A DNA stretch of 64,000 nt from Saccharopolyspora hordei (GCF_013410345.1 NZ_JACCFJ010000001.1:4191001-4255000); one strand, 5' to 3'; numbered from the stretch's first letter, positions 24,749 through 33,555 are shown. The notes: generated by a model not told the origin, from the letters alone. A program made the numbers and translations.

Positions 24749-24753
24749 CCACG

Positions 24754-24788
24754 GCGGGGTGAATGCGACGTGATCGCATTCACCCCGC
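24754..24788 (+). terminator. Terminator of the aminotransferase gene
   Basis: 15-bp perfect stem GCGGGGTGAATGCGA with its complement around a 5-nt loop, six bases after the stop. Confidence 0.8.
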
Positions 24789-25242
24789 GCCGACTCCATT
24801 CCCCTCCGCGCATTCACTGGGCGGATATCGGTCGCTCATCCGGATGGAATATTCCCGTTGCGGAACCGATACGTTCCGATCTGTACCAGACTCGATCCGT
24901 CACGTACGTTCCTGCGTGGAAGCGTTGCCGCAGCCGCCGGTGGAGCCAGCCCGCACCGCCAGCCGTGGTACCGAAAGGCGTTGTGCTGCTCAAACGTTCT
25001 CAACCGCATCGTCCACAGCAGACCGCCGAGGGGTGTCCGCCATGCACCGTGTCACGTGAGGCCCGGAACCGCGGCACCGGCCGGGCAGCCGGAACCGCGC
25101 GGCGCAGAGCTCGCCAGATGAATGACAGATCCCCGGAACCGGCCCCGGTGAAAGGTGGCGGAGGAGGACCGCCCCTGTGCACGGGCCGCCCGAACGAGTT
25201 GGCAAAATAAAGCTTCCGGGTGACGACGCGCAGCGGACGCGG
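24789..25242 (+). promoter_or_regulatory. 454-bp low-GC leader region with two palindromes
   Basis: Unusually AT-rich for this genome around 24830-24915 and 25195-25215. It contains the 10-bp palindrome GGAATATTCC (24846-24855) and the dyad CGGAAC-cgatac-GTTCCG (24861-24878). No gene is convincing here. It is most likely the promoter and control region of the HATPase-like gene; the dyads may bind a regulator. I could not place a -10/-35 pair. Confidence 0.45.
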
Positions 25243-25773
25243 ATGGAGGACGACAGCCAGGTGAACACCCAAACCGCCCAAGTCGACGACCTGCGACTCA
25301 TCGCACTTCCCAGCGCGGTCAACTGCGCCGAGATGTTCGTCCGCTTCACCCTCACCGAGTGGTCGCTCACCGACCTGATCGACGAGACCACCCAGCTGAC
25401 CACCGCCCTGGTCACCGCGGCCGTGGACAACGCGAACCAGGACTCCGCGGGCTTCATCACGGTGCGCCTGCGGCTCAGCGGCGACAGCCTGGTCTGCGAG
25501 GTCGAGGACGAGCAGGCCTCCGTCCCGCCGGCCCTGGCCCCCGGCTTCGCCGGCGGCCGCTGCGGCTCGACCACCCTGCGCGGCGGCGGCAGCCTCGTGT
25601 GGTGCGAGGTGCCGCTCCCGGGCGGGGTCTCGGCGGACGCCGTACCGCTCCCCCGCCGCTCCAAGACCAGGCGCAGCCCGATGGCCGAGCACCCGGCGGA
25701 GGAGACGGCCGAGATCGATCCAGAGGTCGTCAAGCGGCTGCTCTCCGGCCTCAGCAACGCGGACCTGGGCTGA
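25243..25773 (+). CDS. HATPase_c-like anti-sigma/serine kinase-type regulator (degenerate)
   Basis: 176 aa. ALPSAVNCAEMFVRFTLTEWSL is the start of an HATPase_c_2 domain as in RsbW/SpoIIAB relatives; VTAAVDNANQD sits where the ATP-binding N-box (normally EALxNA) should be, and VCEVEDEQASVPP replaces the G1 box DxGxG. The glycine-rich lid is poorly conserved, so ATP binding is uncertain. A charged tail (EETAEIDPEVVKRLLSGL) follows. Start ATG at 25243, with GTG at 25261 after GGAGGA as a serious alternative. Streptomycete paralogues act in partner-switching control of sigma factors; that role is inferred. Confidence 0.68.
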   Translation: MEDDSQVNTQTAQVDDLRLIALPSAVNCAEMFVRFTLTEWSLTDLIDETTQLTTALVTAAVDNANQDSAGFITVRLRLSGDSLVCEVEDEQASVPPALAPGFAGGRCGSTTLRGGGSLVWCEVPLPGGVSADAVPLPRRSKTRRSPMAEHPAEETAEIDPEVVKRLLSGLSNADLG

Positions 25774-25820
25774 TCGGAGCCCCAGGCTCCCCCGCGCGGC
25801 GGCGCCGGTCAGGAGAACGG

Positions 25821-25844
25821 ACCGAGGTGAAGGGCACCTTTCGC
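25821..25844 (+). repeat. Hairpin repeat, left of the IS30 element
   Basis: ACCGAGGTGAAGGGCACC followed by TTTCGCC, an imperfect hairpin. The first 18 bases recur exactly, inverted, at 27173-27190 on the other side of the insertion sequence. Confidence 0.7.
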
Positions 25845-25863
25845 CGACCCGGCGGTTTCGGGG

Positions 25864-27145
25864 GGTCGTTGCAACGCGGTTGATCAATTGGTTTGGGTCA
25901 GGAGTTTAGTCAGGCGCTCGGCTGGGGTGTCCCAGCCGAGCGTTTTGCGTGGTCGGCGGTTGAGTTGGGCGGCGACGGCGGCGAGGTCGTCGGGGGTGTG
26001 GACAGAGAGGTCGCTGCCTTTGGGGAAGTACTGGCGGAGCAGGCCGTTGGTGTTTTCGTTGCTGCCGCGTTGCCAGGGCGAGTGAGGGTCGCAGAAGTAG
26101 ACCGGGATGTTGGTGGCGAGGGTGAACTCGTGGTGGCGGCTCATCTCAGCGCCTTGGTCCCAGGTCAGGGACCGTTTCAGGTGGGTGGGCAGTGTCTGGA
26201 TGGTGGTGATGAGGCCGTCGCGGACGGTTTCGGCGTCGTGTCGTTCTGGCAGGTGGACCAGCAGCACGTAGCGGGTGGTGCGCTCGACCAGTGTGCCGAT
26301 CGCGGATGCCCCGCCGGCACCGAGGATCAGGTCACCTTCCCAGTGGCCGGGCACGGCCCGGTCCGCGACCTCGGCCGGGCGGTCGCTGATCATCAGCATC
26401 GGTGCGGTGAAGCGGGACTGGCGTTGCTCGGTGGTCCGGCGGGGTCGGCGCACCGTACGGCCGGTGCGCAGCGCCCGGGCCAGTTCACGACGCAGTCCGC
26501 CGCGACCTTGGACATAAAGGGCCTGGTAGATCGTCTCGTGGGTCACGTGCAGCTCCGGGCGGTCGGGATGGTCCCGGCGCAGCCGATGGCTGATCTGCTC
26601 CGGGCTGTACCGGTCGTCGAGCATGCCCTGCACCCGTTCACGCAATTCGGGATGGGCGGCGATCTTGCCGGTCTTCGGCCGGGCGCGGCGCGCCTCGGCG
26701 CGAGCCTGAGCGGCATAGGGCCGGTAGTCACCGCTACCGGGATGACTGTTGCGCCGCAGCTCCCGGCTGATCGTGCCAGGATCACGCCCCAGCTCGCCTG
26801 CGATGGCCCGCACACCCAGGCCGGCCCGACGCAGGTCAGCGATCACCAGCCGCTCGTCCTGAGACAAAAACCGGGACGACACCTCGGGCCGGGCACGAGC
26901 CGGAGGTGACGGCGGGGCGCAAGAACACGTGGTCCCACGCCCCGCCCGTCGGCCGAATCGCCACCGATACCCGGTCGTGCGGCTGACCCCCACGATCCGG
27001 CATGCCTCAACCGTGCCCACACCCCGCGCCACAAGATCAAAATAGACCTCGCGCTCAGCAAGCAACTTCTTACACCCCTGAGGCGACCTGTCCTGACGGA
27101 TCTCGAACACCGCAACCCCTGAACAAATCAGGCGTTGCAACCACC
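25864..27145 (-). mobile_element. IS30-family insertion sequence, about 1.28 kb
   Basis: The ends carry near-perfect inverted repeats: GGTCGTTGCAACGC (25864-25877) and, inverted, GGTGGTTGCAACGC (27132-27145), 13 of 14 identical. It encodes one intact IS30-type transposase and little else. I could not identify a clean target duplication; IS30 elements make only 2-3 bp. Outside both ends lies an inverted copy of a hairpin repeat. Base composition is lower in GC than the neighbours, consistent with transfer. Confidence 0.8.
25884..27110 (-). CDS. IS30 family transposase
   Basis: 408 aa from GTG at 27110; a TTG at 27140 would place the start inside the terminal repeat. After an N-terminal HTH-type segment (GTVEACRIVGVSRTTGYRWRFG) comes the IS30 HTH (LSQDERLVIADLRRAGLGVRAIAGELGRDPGTISRELRRN in parts). 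The DDE catalytic core follows, with Asp in HWEGDLILG, Asp in LTWDQGAEM and Glu in GSNENTNGLLRQYFP. The frame is complete, so the element may still be active. Confidence 0.93.
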   Translation of the reverse strand: MFEIRQDRSPQGCKKLLAEREVYFDLVARGVGTVEACRIVGVSRTTGYRWRFGRRAGRGTTCSCAPPSPPARARPEVSSRFLSQDERLVIADLRRAGLGVRAIAGELGRDPGTISRELRRNSHPGSGDYRPYAAQARAEARRARPKTGKIAAHPELRERVQGMLDDRYSPEQISHRLRRDHPDRPELHVTHETIYQALYVQGRGGLRRELARALRTGRTVRRPRRTTEQRQSRFTAPMLMISDRPAEVADRAVPGHWEGDLILGAGGASAIGTLVERTTRYVLLVHLPERHDAETVRDGLITTIQTLPTHLKRSLTWDQGAEMSRHHEFTLATNIPVYFCDPHSPWQRGSNENTNGLLRQYFPKGSDLSVHTPDDLAAVAAQLNRRPRKTLGWDTPAERLTKLLTQTN

Positions 27146-27165
27146 GCTAGAACCCGAGCCCGGTT

Positions 27166-27190
27166 GGTGAAGGGTGCCCTTCACCTCGGT
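27166..27190 (+). repeat. Hairpin repeat, right of the IS30 element
   Basis: GGTGAAGGG-tg-CCCTTCACC is a perfect 9-bp stem (27166-27185) followed by TCGGT. Bases 27173-27190 are the exact inverse complement of 25821-25838. It could act as a transcription terminator for the HATPase-like gene in the pre-insertion state. Confidence 0.7.
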
Positions 27191-27339
27191 GACGGGCGGT
27201 TCACCGCACTGCGCGCGGACGCGGTCCTCGCCGCTGGGCGCCGGAGCGACGGCTCCCGGTGTGCACGGGCGGTGACCGGCGGTGCCGACGGCCTGGTCCG
27301 GGCGTTTCGCGGAGCGCCAGGGTGGGCACTTGGTGGGGC

Positions 27340-29169
27340 ATGGACCACCTGACCTTCCGCTTCGAACTGGCGCAGCAGCTGCGGGTGGACTCCGTGCGGT
27401 GCAGCAGCGCTGCCGGGTCCGGGCACCCCACCTCCTCCATGTCGGCCGCCGACCTGATGGCCGCCCTGCTCGACGGCCACCTGCGGCTCGACTTCGACCA
27501 CCCGGACGACCCGCACAACGACCACCTGATCTTCTCCAAGGGGCACGCGTCACCGCTGCTGTACTCGTGCCTGAAGGCCGTCGGGGCGATCGACGACGCC
27601 GAGCTGATGACCTTCCGCCAGTTCGGCAGCCGGGTGGAGGGGCACCCGACCCCGGTGCTGCCCTGGGTGGACGTGGCCACCGGGTCGCTCGGCCAAGGGC
27701 TGCCGATCGGCGTCGGCCTGGCGCTGGCCGCGCAGCGACTGGACCGCCTGCCCTACCGGGTGTGGGTGCTGTGCGGCGACAGCGAGATGGCCGAGGGCTC
27801 GGTCTGGGAGGCCCTCGAGCACGCCGGGAACGAACAGCTGGACAACCTGATCGCGCTGGTCGACGTCAACCGGCTCGGCCAGACCGGGGAGACCATGCAC
27901 GGCTGGGACCTCGGCGCCTACGCCGCCCGCGCGCGGGCGGCCGGCTGGCGGGTGCTGGAGATCGACGGCCACGACGCGGAGCAGATCGAGACCGCGCTGA
28001 AGGACGCCGAGGACGGCGACGGCCGGCCGGTCGCGGTGCTGGCGGCGACCAAGAAGGGCCGGGGCGTCGCCGAGGTCGAGGACAAGCCCGGCTTCCACGG
28101 CAAGGCGCTGGTGCACCCGGACGAAGCGATCCGCGAGCTCGGCGGGCCCCGCGACCTGCGGGTCACCCCGGCGAAGCCGGACGTCCAGGCCGAGCCGCAC
28201 GTCTTCCAGGTGCGCGGCGGCGGGCTGCCCGCCTTCGAACCGGGCGCCGAGGTCGCCACCCGCAAGGCCTACGGCGAGGCGCTGCGCGCGCTCGGCGACC
28301 GCCGCGGGGACGTGGTGGCGCTCGACGGCGAGGTCTCCAACTCCACGCACTCCGAGATGTTCCGCGAGGCCCACCCGGACCGCTTCTTCGAGATGTACAT
28401 CGCCGAGCAGCAGATGGTGGCCGCTGCGGTGGGCATGCAGGTGCGCGGGTGGCGGCCGTACGCGTCGACCTTCGCCGCCTTCCTCACCCGCGCCTACGAC
28501 TTCATCCGGATGGCCGCGGTGAGCCGAGCGAACCTCTGCCTGATGGGCTCGCACGCCGGGGTCGCGATCGGTGAGGACGGGCCGTCGCAGATGGCGCTGG
28601 AGGACCTGGCCGCGCTGCGCGCGGTGCACAGCAGCACCGTGCTCTACCCGTGCGACGCGAACCAGACCGTGCAGCTGGCCGCGGCGATGGCGGACCGCCC
28701 CGGGATCAACTACCTGCGCACCAGCCGCGGCGCCACCCCGGTGATCTACGGACCGGACGAGGAGTTCCCGATCGGCGGTTCCCGCGTGGTGCGCGACGGC
28801 GACGACGTCACGCTGGTCGGGGCCGGGATCACCCTGCACGAAGCCCTGCGCGCGGCGCAGGTCCTCGAACCGGAGGGCATCACCGCCCGGGTGATCGACC
28901 TGTACTCGATCAAGCCGGTGGACGCCGAGACGCTGCGCCGCGCCGCGGCGGAGACCAGCGGCCTGGTCACGGCGGAGGACCACTGGCCGGAGGGCGGGCT
29001 CGGCGAGACCGTGCTCAGCGCGCTGGCCGGCGTCGGAGCGCCGGTGCGCCTGCTGGCGGTGCGGACCATGCCCGGCTCGGGGACACCTGCCGAGCTGCTC
29101 GGCCAAGCGGGCATCGACGCCGCCTCCATCGCGGCGGAAGCCAGGGAGCTGGTCAAGGCCCGCAGGTGA
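27340..29169 (+). CDS. tkt: Transketolase, compact single-chain form
   Basis: 609 aa, shorter than the roughly 660-700 aa housekeeping transketolases. The ThDP domain shows AGSGHPTSSMSAADLMAALL, FSKGHASPLLY, GSLGQGLPIGVGLALAAQ and CGDSEMAEGSVWEALEHAG. The pyrimidine domain has the catalytic-type Glu in MYIAEQQMVAAAVGMQ and SHAGVAIGEDGPSQMALED. It joins in one chain the two halves that many bacteria encode separately. It transfers two-carbon ketol units in the pentose phosphate pathway; the exact substrate may differ. Promoter not identified; the IS lies 195 bp upstream. Confidence 0.9.
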   Translation: MDHLTFRFELAQQLRVDSVRCSSAAGSGHPTSSMSAADLMAALLDGHLRLDFDHPDDPHNDHLIFSKGHASPLLYSCLKAVGAIDDAELMTFRQFGSRVEGHPTPVLPWVDVATGSLGQGLPIGVGLALAAQRLDRLPYRVWVLCGDSEMAEGSVWEALEHAGNEQLDNLIALVDVNRLGQTGETMHGWDLGAYAARARAAGWRVLEIDGHDAEQIETALKDAEDGDGRPVAVLAATKKGRGVAEVEDKPGFHGKALVHPDEAIRELGGPRDLRVTPAKPDVQAEPHVFQVRGGGLPAFEPGAEVATRKAYGEALRALGDRRGDVVALDGEVSNSTHSEMFREAHPDRFFEMYIAEQQMVAAAVGMQVRGWRPYASTFAAFLTRAYDFIRMAAVSRANLCLMGSHAGVAIGEDGPSQMALEDLAALRAVHSSTVLYPCDANQTVQLAAAMADRPGINYLRTSRGATPVIYGPDEEFPIGGSRVVRDGDDVTLVGAGITLHEALRAAQVLEPEGITARVIDLYSIKPVDAETLRRAAAETSGLVTAEDHWPEGGLGETVLSALAGVGAPVRLLAVRTMPGSGTPAELLGQAGIDAASIAAEARELVKARR

Positions 29170-29227
29170 TGCCGGGGTTCCCGCGCCTCCCGTCCGGGTA
29201 GCCGGGGGTCAGCTCCCGGAGGCCGTC

Positions 29228-29422
29228 ATGTCGTCCGCACCCGATCGCGCAGATCTGCTCAGGTACCTGTGCCACGTCCGGTTCCCCGCCACCAAGCAGG
29301 AGATCCACCGGCAGTGCGTGGCGCTGGGCACGCCGGCGCCGTGCCTGGAGCGGCTGCGGACCCTGCCCGAGGGCACCTACGTCGAAGCCGACACGGTGCT
29401 GCAGGCGCTGCCGCCGCTGTGA
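29228..29422 (+). CDS. DUF2795 family small protein
   Basis: 64 aa, ATG after GGAGG. DLLRYLCHVRFPATKQEIHRQC and LERLRTLPEGTYVEADTVLQAL form the DUF2795 domain, common in Actinobacteria and of unknown function. It is 58 bp after the transketolase and may be co-transcribed. Convergent with the DUF3040 gene. Confidence 0.82.
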   Translation: MSSAPDRADLLRYLCHVRFPATKQEIHRQCVALGTPAPCLERLRTLPEGTYVEADTVLQALPPL

Positions 29423-29438
29423 CGGTGCGGGGGTGGGG

Positions 29439-29717
29439 TCAGGTCCGTCCGTGTCGCCTGTCCCGCCACCAGGCGGCGCCCGCGCCCCCGACGGCGGCCG
29501 CGAAGAGCGTCACCGAGCTCAGCACCAGCCCGCTCACCATGCACAGCACCGCCAGCAACGCGACGAGCGCGCACACCAGGTACACGAGGAACCGGCGCAG
29601 GGTGGTCCAGTTCCGGCGCCCGTCGAACCGCTCGAACTTCTCCGCCAGCCGAGGATCGCCGGACACCAGCGCCGATTCGATCTCGGCCAACCTGTCCCGC
29701 TCGTGCCTGCTCAACAT
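29439..29717 (-). CDS. DUF3040 membrane protein
   Basis: 92 aa. An N-terminal amphipathic helix, MLSRHERDRLAEIESALVSGDPRLAEKF, is the DUF3040 signature. Two membrane segments follow (YLVCALVALLAVLCMVSGLV, SVTLFAAAVGGAGAAW) and a basic tail. Function unknown. AGGAG precedes the ATG. A paralogue lies at 63148-63414. Confidence 0.85.
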   Translation of the reverse strand: MLSRHERDRLAEIESALVSGDPRLAEKFERFDGRRNWTTLRRFLVYLVCALVALLAVLCMVSGLVLSSVTLFAAAVGGAGAAWWRDRRHGRT

Positions 29718-30169
29718 GACGAGCTCCTAGCGACGTTCCTTTCGACCCCAAAGAGGTACCCGCGCCCCATCTGACTGATGCCCCCGAAGGGCCCATACAG
29801 ATTGGCATGAGCAGGTGCACCACCCCACGCGGCGACCGGGTGAATTTCGATCACGGAGCGCGATCAACAACAGCTACCGCCCGTCACCACCCCAGTCCTG
29901 GCGACGCGGCCGGGCCGCCTGCCGTCCACCCACGCGCCGGGCCGCGGTCGGTGGTCCGCGGTTCGCCGACTCCCACGGCCCCTCGTCAGCGGTCGGCGTC
30001 GTGGGTGAAGCCCGGCGTGGTGGGCTGAGCGGTGGCGTGCGGGCGCGGGGAGCTCGACCGCGGCAACCCGCACAGGGGTCGGAGGATCGCGCGCGCCGCT
30101 CCCGTTGTCGCGAAAACCGTTGCGCAGTGCGGCGATCCGGGATCGCGGGACGCGATGTACCGTCCTGCC
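29718..30169. other. 452-bp intergenic region between DUF3040 and LysR genes
   Basis: Divergent spacer. It contains AT-rich patches near 29718-29810 and 29845-29885 that may hold promoters, and some open frames without ribosome-binding sites or protein-like composition. I see no gene or clear operator. Confidence 0.45.
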
Positions 30170-31120
30170 ATGGGGATCGAGATCCGGCAGCTCCGGATGG
30201 TCTGCGCGATCGCGGAGCGCGGGAGCATCACGCGTGCCGCGGCGGATCTGGAGCTCACCCAACCCGCGCTGAGCAAACAGCTGCAGGGGATCGAGGAGCT
30301 GCTCGGCGGCACGCTGTTCGTGCGCAGCCGGACCGGTGTCGTGCCGACGGAGCTCGGACGGCGGACCGTGGACCGCGCGCGGATCGTGCTGTCCGAAGTG
30401 GACTCGCTCTTCGGGACGCCCGGCCGGCCGCTGCCGTCGACCGAACCGCTGCACCTCGGGTGCGCCGACCTGGCGTGCGTGCCGAGCGTCGCGGACCGGG
30501 TGCAGGACGACCGGCTGGGCCGCGCGGTGGTGCTGCACGTCGAGCCCTCCGCCGCCGCGCTGGCGGACGCGTTGGCACAGGGCCGGTTCGACGCCGGCCT
30601 GCTGGCCACCACCGAGGGCGACGAGGTCCCGCTGGGACGCGCGGTCACCAGCCGCGTCCTCGTGCCACGCTTCCCGTGGTTCGTCGCGCTCGCCGCCGAC
30701 CACTGGGCCGCAGGACGAGAACACGTGCGACTGGCCGAGCTCGGCGAGGAGTCGTGGATCGGTCCGCCCGGCGCGGTCTCGGCGGAGGTGTTCCGCGCCG
30801 CGTGCCTGAAAGCCGGGTTCGACCCGCGGATCCGGTTCCGGGCACCCAGCGGCGGGGCGTGGGAGCTCGTCACCCGCGGCCACGGCATCCGGCTGGTCGA
30901 GCCGACCGCCACCGCGCCGGCGGGGGCCGTCGTGCGGCCGCTGGCCGGGGACCCGCTGACCGCGCGGCTCGCGGTGGCCTGGCGGCCGGACCGGCTGACC
31001 GCGGCGCAGGCCGACCTGCTCCACCACGCCCTCGCCCAGGCCCACCTGGCGCACGTCGCGGACAACCCCGCGTTCCTCCGCTGGTGGCAGTCCCACCCCG
31101 AGGTGCACCCCGTCCGCTGA
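30170..31120 (+). CDS. LysR family transcriptional regulator
   Basis: 316 aa. The winged HTH is IEIRQLRMVCAIAERGSITRAAADLELTQPALSKQLQGIEELLG (residues 3-46, here run through for orientation in parts), followed by a periplasmic-binding-like effector domain. ATG at 30170; another ATG five codons upstream (30155) is possible. LysR proteins usually act on a divergent gene, but here the nearest divergent gene is DUF3040, 450 bp away; the MBL-fold gene 110 bp downstream on the same strand is an alternative target. Confidence 0.87.
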   Translation: MGIEIRQLRMVCAIAERGSITRAAADLELTQPALSKQLQGIEELLGGTLFVRSRTGVVPTELGRRTVDRARIVLSEVDSLFGTPGRPLPSTEPLHLGCADLACVPSVADRVQDDRLGRAVVLHVEPSAAALADALAQGRFDAGLLATTEGDEVPLGRAVTSRVLVPRFPWFVALAADHWAAGREHVRLAELGEESWIGPPGAVSAEVFRAACLKAGFDPRIRFRAPSGGAWELVTRGHGIRLVEPTATAPAGAVVRPLAGDPLTARLAVAWRPDRLTAAQADLLHHALAQAHLAHVADNPAFLRWWQSHPEVHPVR

Positions 31121-31157
31121 CCCGCTCCGAGGCGGGGACCGACGTGGCGCAAGGCAC

Positions 31158-31171
31158 ACTGACCGGTCGGT
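31158..31171 (+). promoter_or_regulatory. Possible TetR-type half-palindrome before the MBL-fold gene
   Basis: ACTGACCGGTCGGT is a 14-bp palindrome with one mismatched pair around GACCGGTC, about 60 bp upstream of the MBL-fold start. Cores of this kind occur in TetR operators. Weak on its own. Confidence 0.25.
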
Positions 31172-31230
31172 ATGTCTGTGGTAGGTCTACTGGGACGCCT
31201 CCGAACGGGGGCGGGCTCGGAGGTGCGGTC

Positions 31231-32253
31231 ATGGGCGACTCACGGCACGAGTGGATGCGACCGGGCGCGTACGAGGTGGCCCCGGGCGTGCACCGGATCC
31301 CGCTGCCCCTGCCCAACGACGGCCTCCGCGCGGTCAACGTCTACGCGATCACCGACGGCGACGCGCTCACCCTCATCGACGGCGGTTGGGCCCTGGACGC
31401 GGCCCGGGAGCAGCTCAACGCCGGACTGCGGCAGATCGGCGCCGGGCTCGGCGACATCCGGCGGTTCCTGGTCACCCACGCGCACCGCGACCACTACACG
31501 CAGGCGGTGGCCCTGCGCCGGGAGTACGGCTCCCGGGTGCTGCTCGGCGAGGGCGAGCAGCCCACGCTGGAGAAGTTGATGCATCCCAGCCACGTGTCGC
31601 TGGAGAAGCAGGTCGAGATGCTCGCCGCCTGCGGGGCGGGACCGGTGCGCGACGCGGTGATCGCCGCCCGCGGCGGGAAGAGCCGCACCACCGGCTGGGA
31701 AGAACCGGACGAGTGGATCACCAGCTCCACCGACGTCAGCCTGGCCGACCGCCCGTTGCGCGCGCTGCCCACCCCCGGCCACACCCGCGGCCACGTGGTG
31801 TTCATCGACGACGCGAGCTCGCTGCTGTTCGCCGGGGACCACGTGCTGCCGCACATCACCCCGTCCATCGGCTTCGAGCAGGCCCCCAGCGAGCTGCCGC
31901 TGCGCGAGTACCTGGCCTCGCTGCGGCTGGTCCGGTCCTTGCCGGACATGCGGTTGCTCCCCGCGCACGGCCCGGTCACCGAGAGCGCGCACCAGCGGAT
32001 CGACGAGCTGCTGGACCACCACGACCGGCGGCTGGCGGACACGGCGCGGACCGTCGAGCGCGGCGCCACCACCGCCTACGAAGCCGCCCGCGCCCTCACC
32101 TGGACCCGCCGCGAGCGCAAGCTCGACGACCTCGACCCCTACAACCAGATGCTGGCGGTCCTGGAGACCGCGGCCCACCTCGACGTGCTGGTCCTGCAGT
32201 CGAAGCTCCGCGCGGAGACCGTCGACGGCGTCACGCACTACGCACCGGCCTGA
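31231..32253 (+). CDS. Metallo-beta-lactamase fold hydrolase
   Basis: 340 aa. Zinc ligands appear as VTHAHRDHYTQA (HxHxDH), PTPGHTRGHV, FAGDHVLPH and a late LPAHGPV, with LTLIDGGWALDAA before the first. A C-terminal helical extension (DELLDHHDRRLADTARTV, YEAARALTWTRRE) resembles the LACTB2/glyoxalase II-like group with a winged helix. The ATG is preceded by GGAGG. Hydrolysis of a thioester or lactone is the family expectation; substrate unknown. Confidence 0.87.
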   Translation: MGDSRHEWMRPGAYEVAPGVHRIPLPLPNDGLRAVNVYAITDGDALTLIDGGWALDAAREQLNAGLRQIGAGLGDIRRFLVTHAHRDHYTQAVALRREYGSRVLLGEGEQPTLEKLMHPSHVSLEKQVEMLAACGAGPVRDAVIAARGGKSRTTGWEEPDEWITSSTDVSLADRPLRALPTPGHTRGHVVFIDDASSLLFAGDHVLPHITPSIGFEQAPSELPLREYLASLRLVRSLPDMRLLPAHGPVTESAHQRIDELLDHHDRRLADTARTVERGATTAYEAARALTWTRRERKLDDLDPYNQMLAVLETAAHLDVLVLQSKLRAETVDGVTHYAPA

Positions 32254-32353
32254 GCCGCCGGTCTCCCCGCCGGGCCTCGGGCATCCTGGTCAGGACGCGC
32301 GACGCGCCGCGGTCGCCGAGGACGGCCCCGCGTCGTGCGGTGCGGGAGGGGCG

Positions 32354-33484
32354 ATGGCGGACGACGAGCTCGCGGCGGCGGTGGACGAGCTGCCGCTGGT
32401 GGACCACCACGTGCACGGCGCCCTGGTCGGCGAGGTCGACCGGGCCGGGCTGGAGGCGCTGCTCACCGAGTCCGACCGGCCGGTCCCGGCGTGGATGACG
32501 CAGTTCGACTCGCAGCTGGGCTTCGCCGTCCGCCGCTGGTGCGCGCCGGTGCTCGACCTCCCGCCGCACGCCGACGCCGCGGACTACGTCGCGCGGCGCG
32601 CAGAACTGGGCGTCGCCGAGGTCACCCGCCGGCTGCTGGCGGCCAGCGGGGTCGAGCACTTCCTGGTCGACGCCGGGTACGGCGGTGAGGTGCTGCTCTC
32701 CCCCGCCGAGATGGCGGCGGTGTCCGGCGCGCGGGTGGACGAGGTCGTGCGCCTGGAGACGGTGCTGGAGGACCTCGCGCGCAGCGGCGTGGGCGCTGCC
32801 GAAATCCCCGCCCGCTTCCCGGAAGCGCTCGCGGAGCGCACGGTCGACGCGGTGGGGCTCAAGAGCGTGGTGGCCTACCGGTTCGGCTTCGACTTCGACC
32901 CGGAACGCCCGTCCGAGGCCGAGGTCGTCTCCGCCGCCGACCGGTGGCTCCGCACGGGCGGCCGGGTGGAAGACCCCGTGCTGCTGCGGTTCCTGCTGTG
33001 GTCCGGGGTCGACCGCGGGCTGCCGCTGCAGCTGCACGCCGGCTACGGCGATCCCGACGTCGAGCTGCACCGCTGCGACCCGCTGCTGCTCACCCGGTTC
33101 ATCAAGCTCGTCGAACCGCGCGGCGTGGACCTCGTGCTGCTGCACTGCTACCCCTACCACCGCAACGCCGGGTACCTGGCGCAGGTGTTCCCGCACGTGC
33201 ACTTCGACGTGGGGCTCGCGGTCAACCACACCGGGGCGCGCTCGGCCGCGGTGGTGGCCGAGTCCCTGGAACTCGCGCCGTTCGCGAAGGTGCTGTTCTC
33301 CTCCGACGCGTGCGGACCGCCGGAGCTGCACCACCTCGGCGCGCTGCTGTGGCGGCGCGGGATGCGCGCCGCGCTGGGCGAGCGGGTGGCCGCGGGCGAT
33401 TGGTCCACCCCGGACGCGGTCCGGGTGGCGCGGATGGTCGGCCGCGACAACGCCCGCCGCCTCTACCGCCTCGAACGCTGGTGA
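32354..33484 (+). CDS. Amidohydrolase family 2 protein
   Basis: 376-aa TIM-barrel amidohydrolase. Metal ligands are visible as LVDHHVHG (HxH), LQLHAGYG, VLLHCYPYHRNAG and FSSDACGPP (Asp). This arrangement resembles the amidohydrolase half of FluG-like proteins, in which it is fused to a glutamine synthetase-like domain; a separate GS-like gene is at 53971-55347 in this window. GGGAGGGG precedes the ATG. It ends just before the GntR operon. Confidence 0.85.
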   Translation: MADDELAAAVDELPLVDHHVHGALVGEVDRAGLEALLTESDRPVPAWMTQFDSQLGFAVRRWCAPVLDLPPHADAADYVARRAELGVAEVTRRLLAASGVEHFLVDAGYGGEVLLSPAEMAAVSGARVDEVVRLETVLEDLARSGVGAAEIPARFPEALAERTVDAVGLKSVVAYRFGFDFDPERPSEAEVVSAADRWLRTGGRVEDPVLLRFLLWSGVDRGLPLQLHAGYGDPDVELHRCDPLLLTRFIKLVEPRGVDLVLLHCYPYHRNAGYLAQVFPHVHFDVGLAVNHTGARSAAVVAESLELAPFAKVLFSSDACGPPELHHLGALLWRRGMRAALGERVAAGDWSTPDAVRVARMVGRDNARRLYRLERW

Positions 33485-33491
33485 TCAAGTG

Positions 33492-33520
33492 TTGACCCGG
33501 CGGGGCCGGGCGCATAACGT
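33492..33520 (+). promoter_or_regulatory. Promoter of the gntR-kinase-dehydrogenase operon
   Basis: TTGACC (33492-33497) and TAACGT (33515-33520) with an ideal 17-nt spacer, placing the start site near 33527 and leaving a leader of about 30 nt. Confidence 0.65.
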
Positions 33521-33537
33521 CCGCGGACGTCTGACGT
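33517..33537 (+). promoter_or_regulatory. Overlapping dyads, candidate GntR operator
   Basis: ACGTCCGCGGACGT (33517-33530) is a perfect 14-bp palindrome overlapping the -10 box. ACGTCTGACGT (33527-33537) contains the GTCTGAC core typical of FadR-subgroup operators. Both cover the predicted start site, so autorepression by the following GntR gene is likely. Confidence 0.6.
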
Positions 33538-33555
33538 CTGATGGGATGGGTGCGG

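Noticed and set aside
29815-31230. Large in-frame upstream extension of the MBL-fold protein
   Set aside because: It overlaps the LysR gene in another frame and is Arg/Gly/Ala-rich shadow sequence; GGAGG before 31231 marks the true start.
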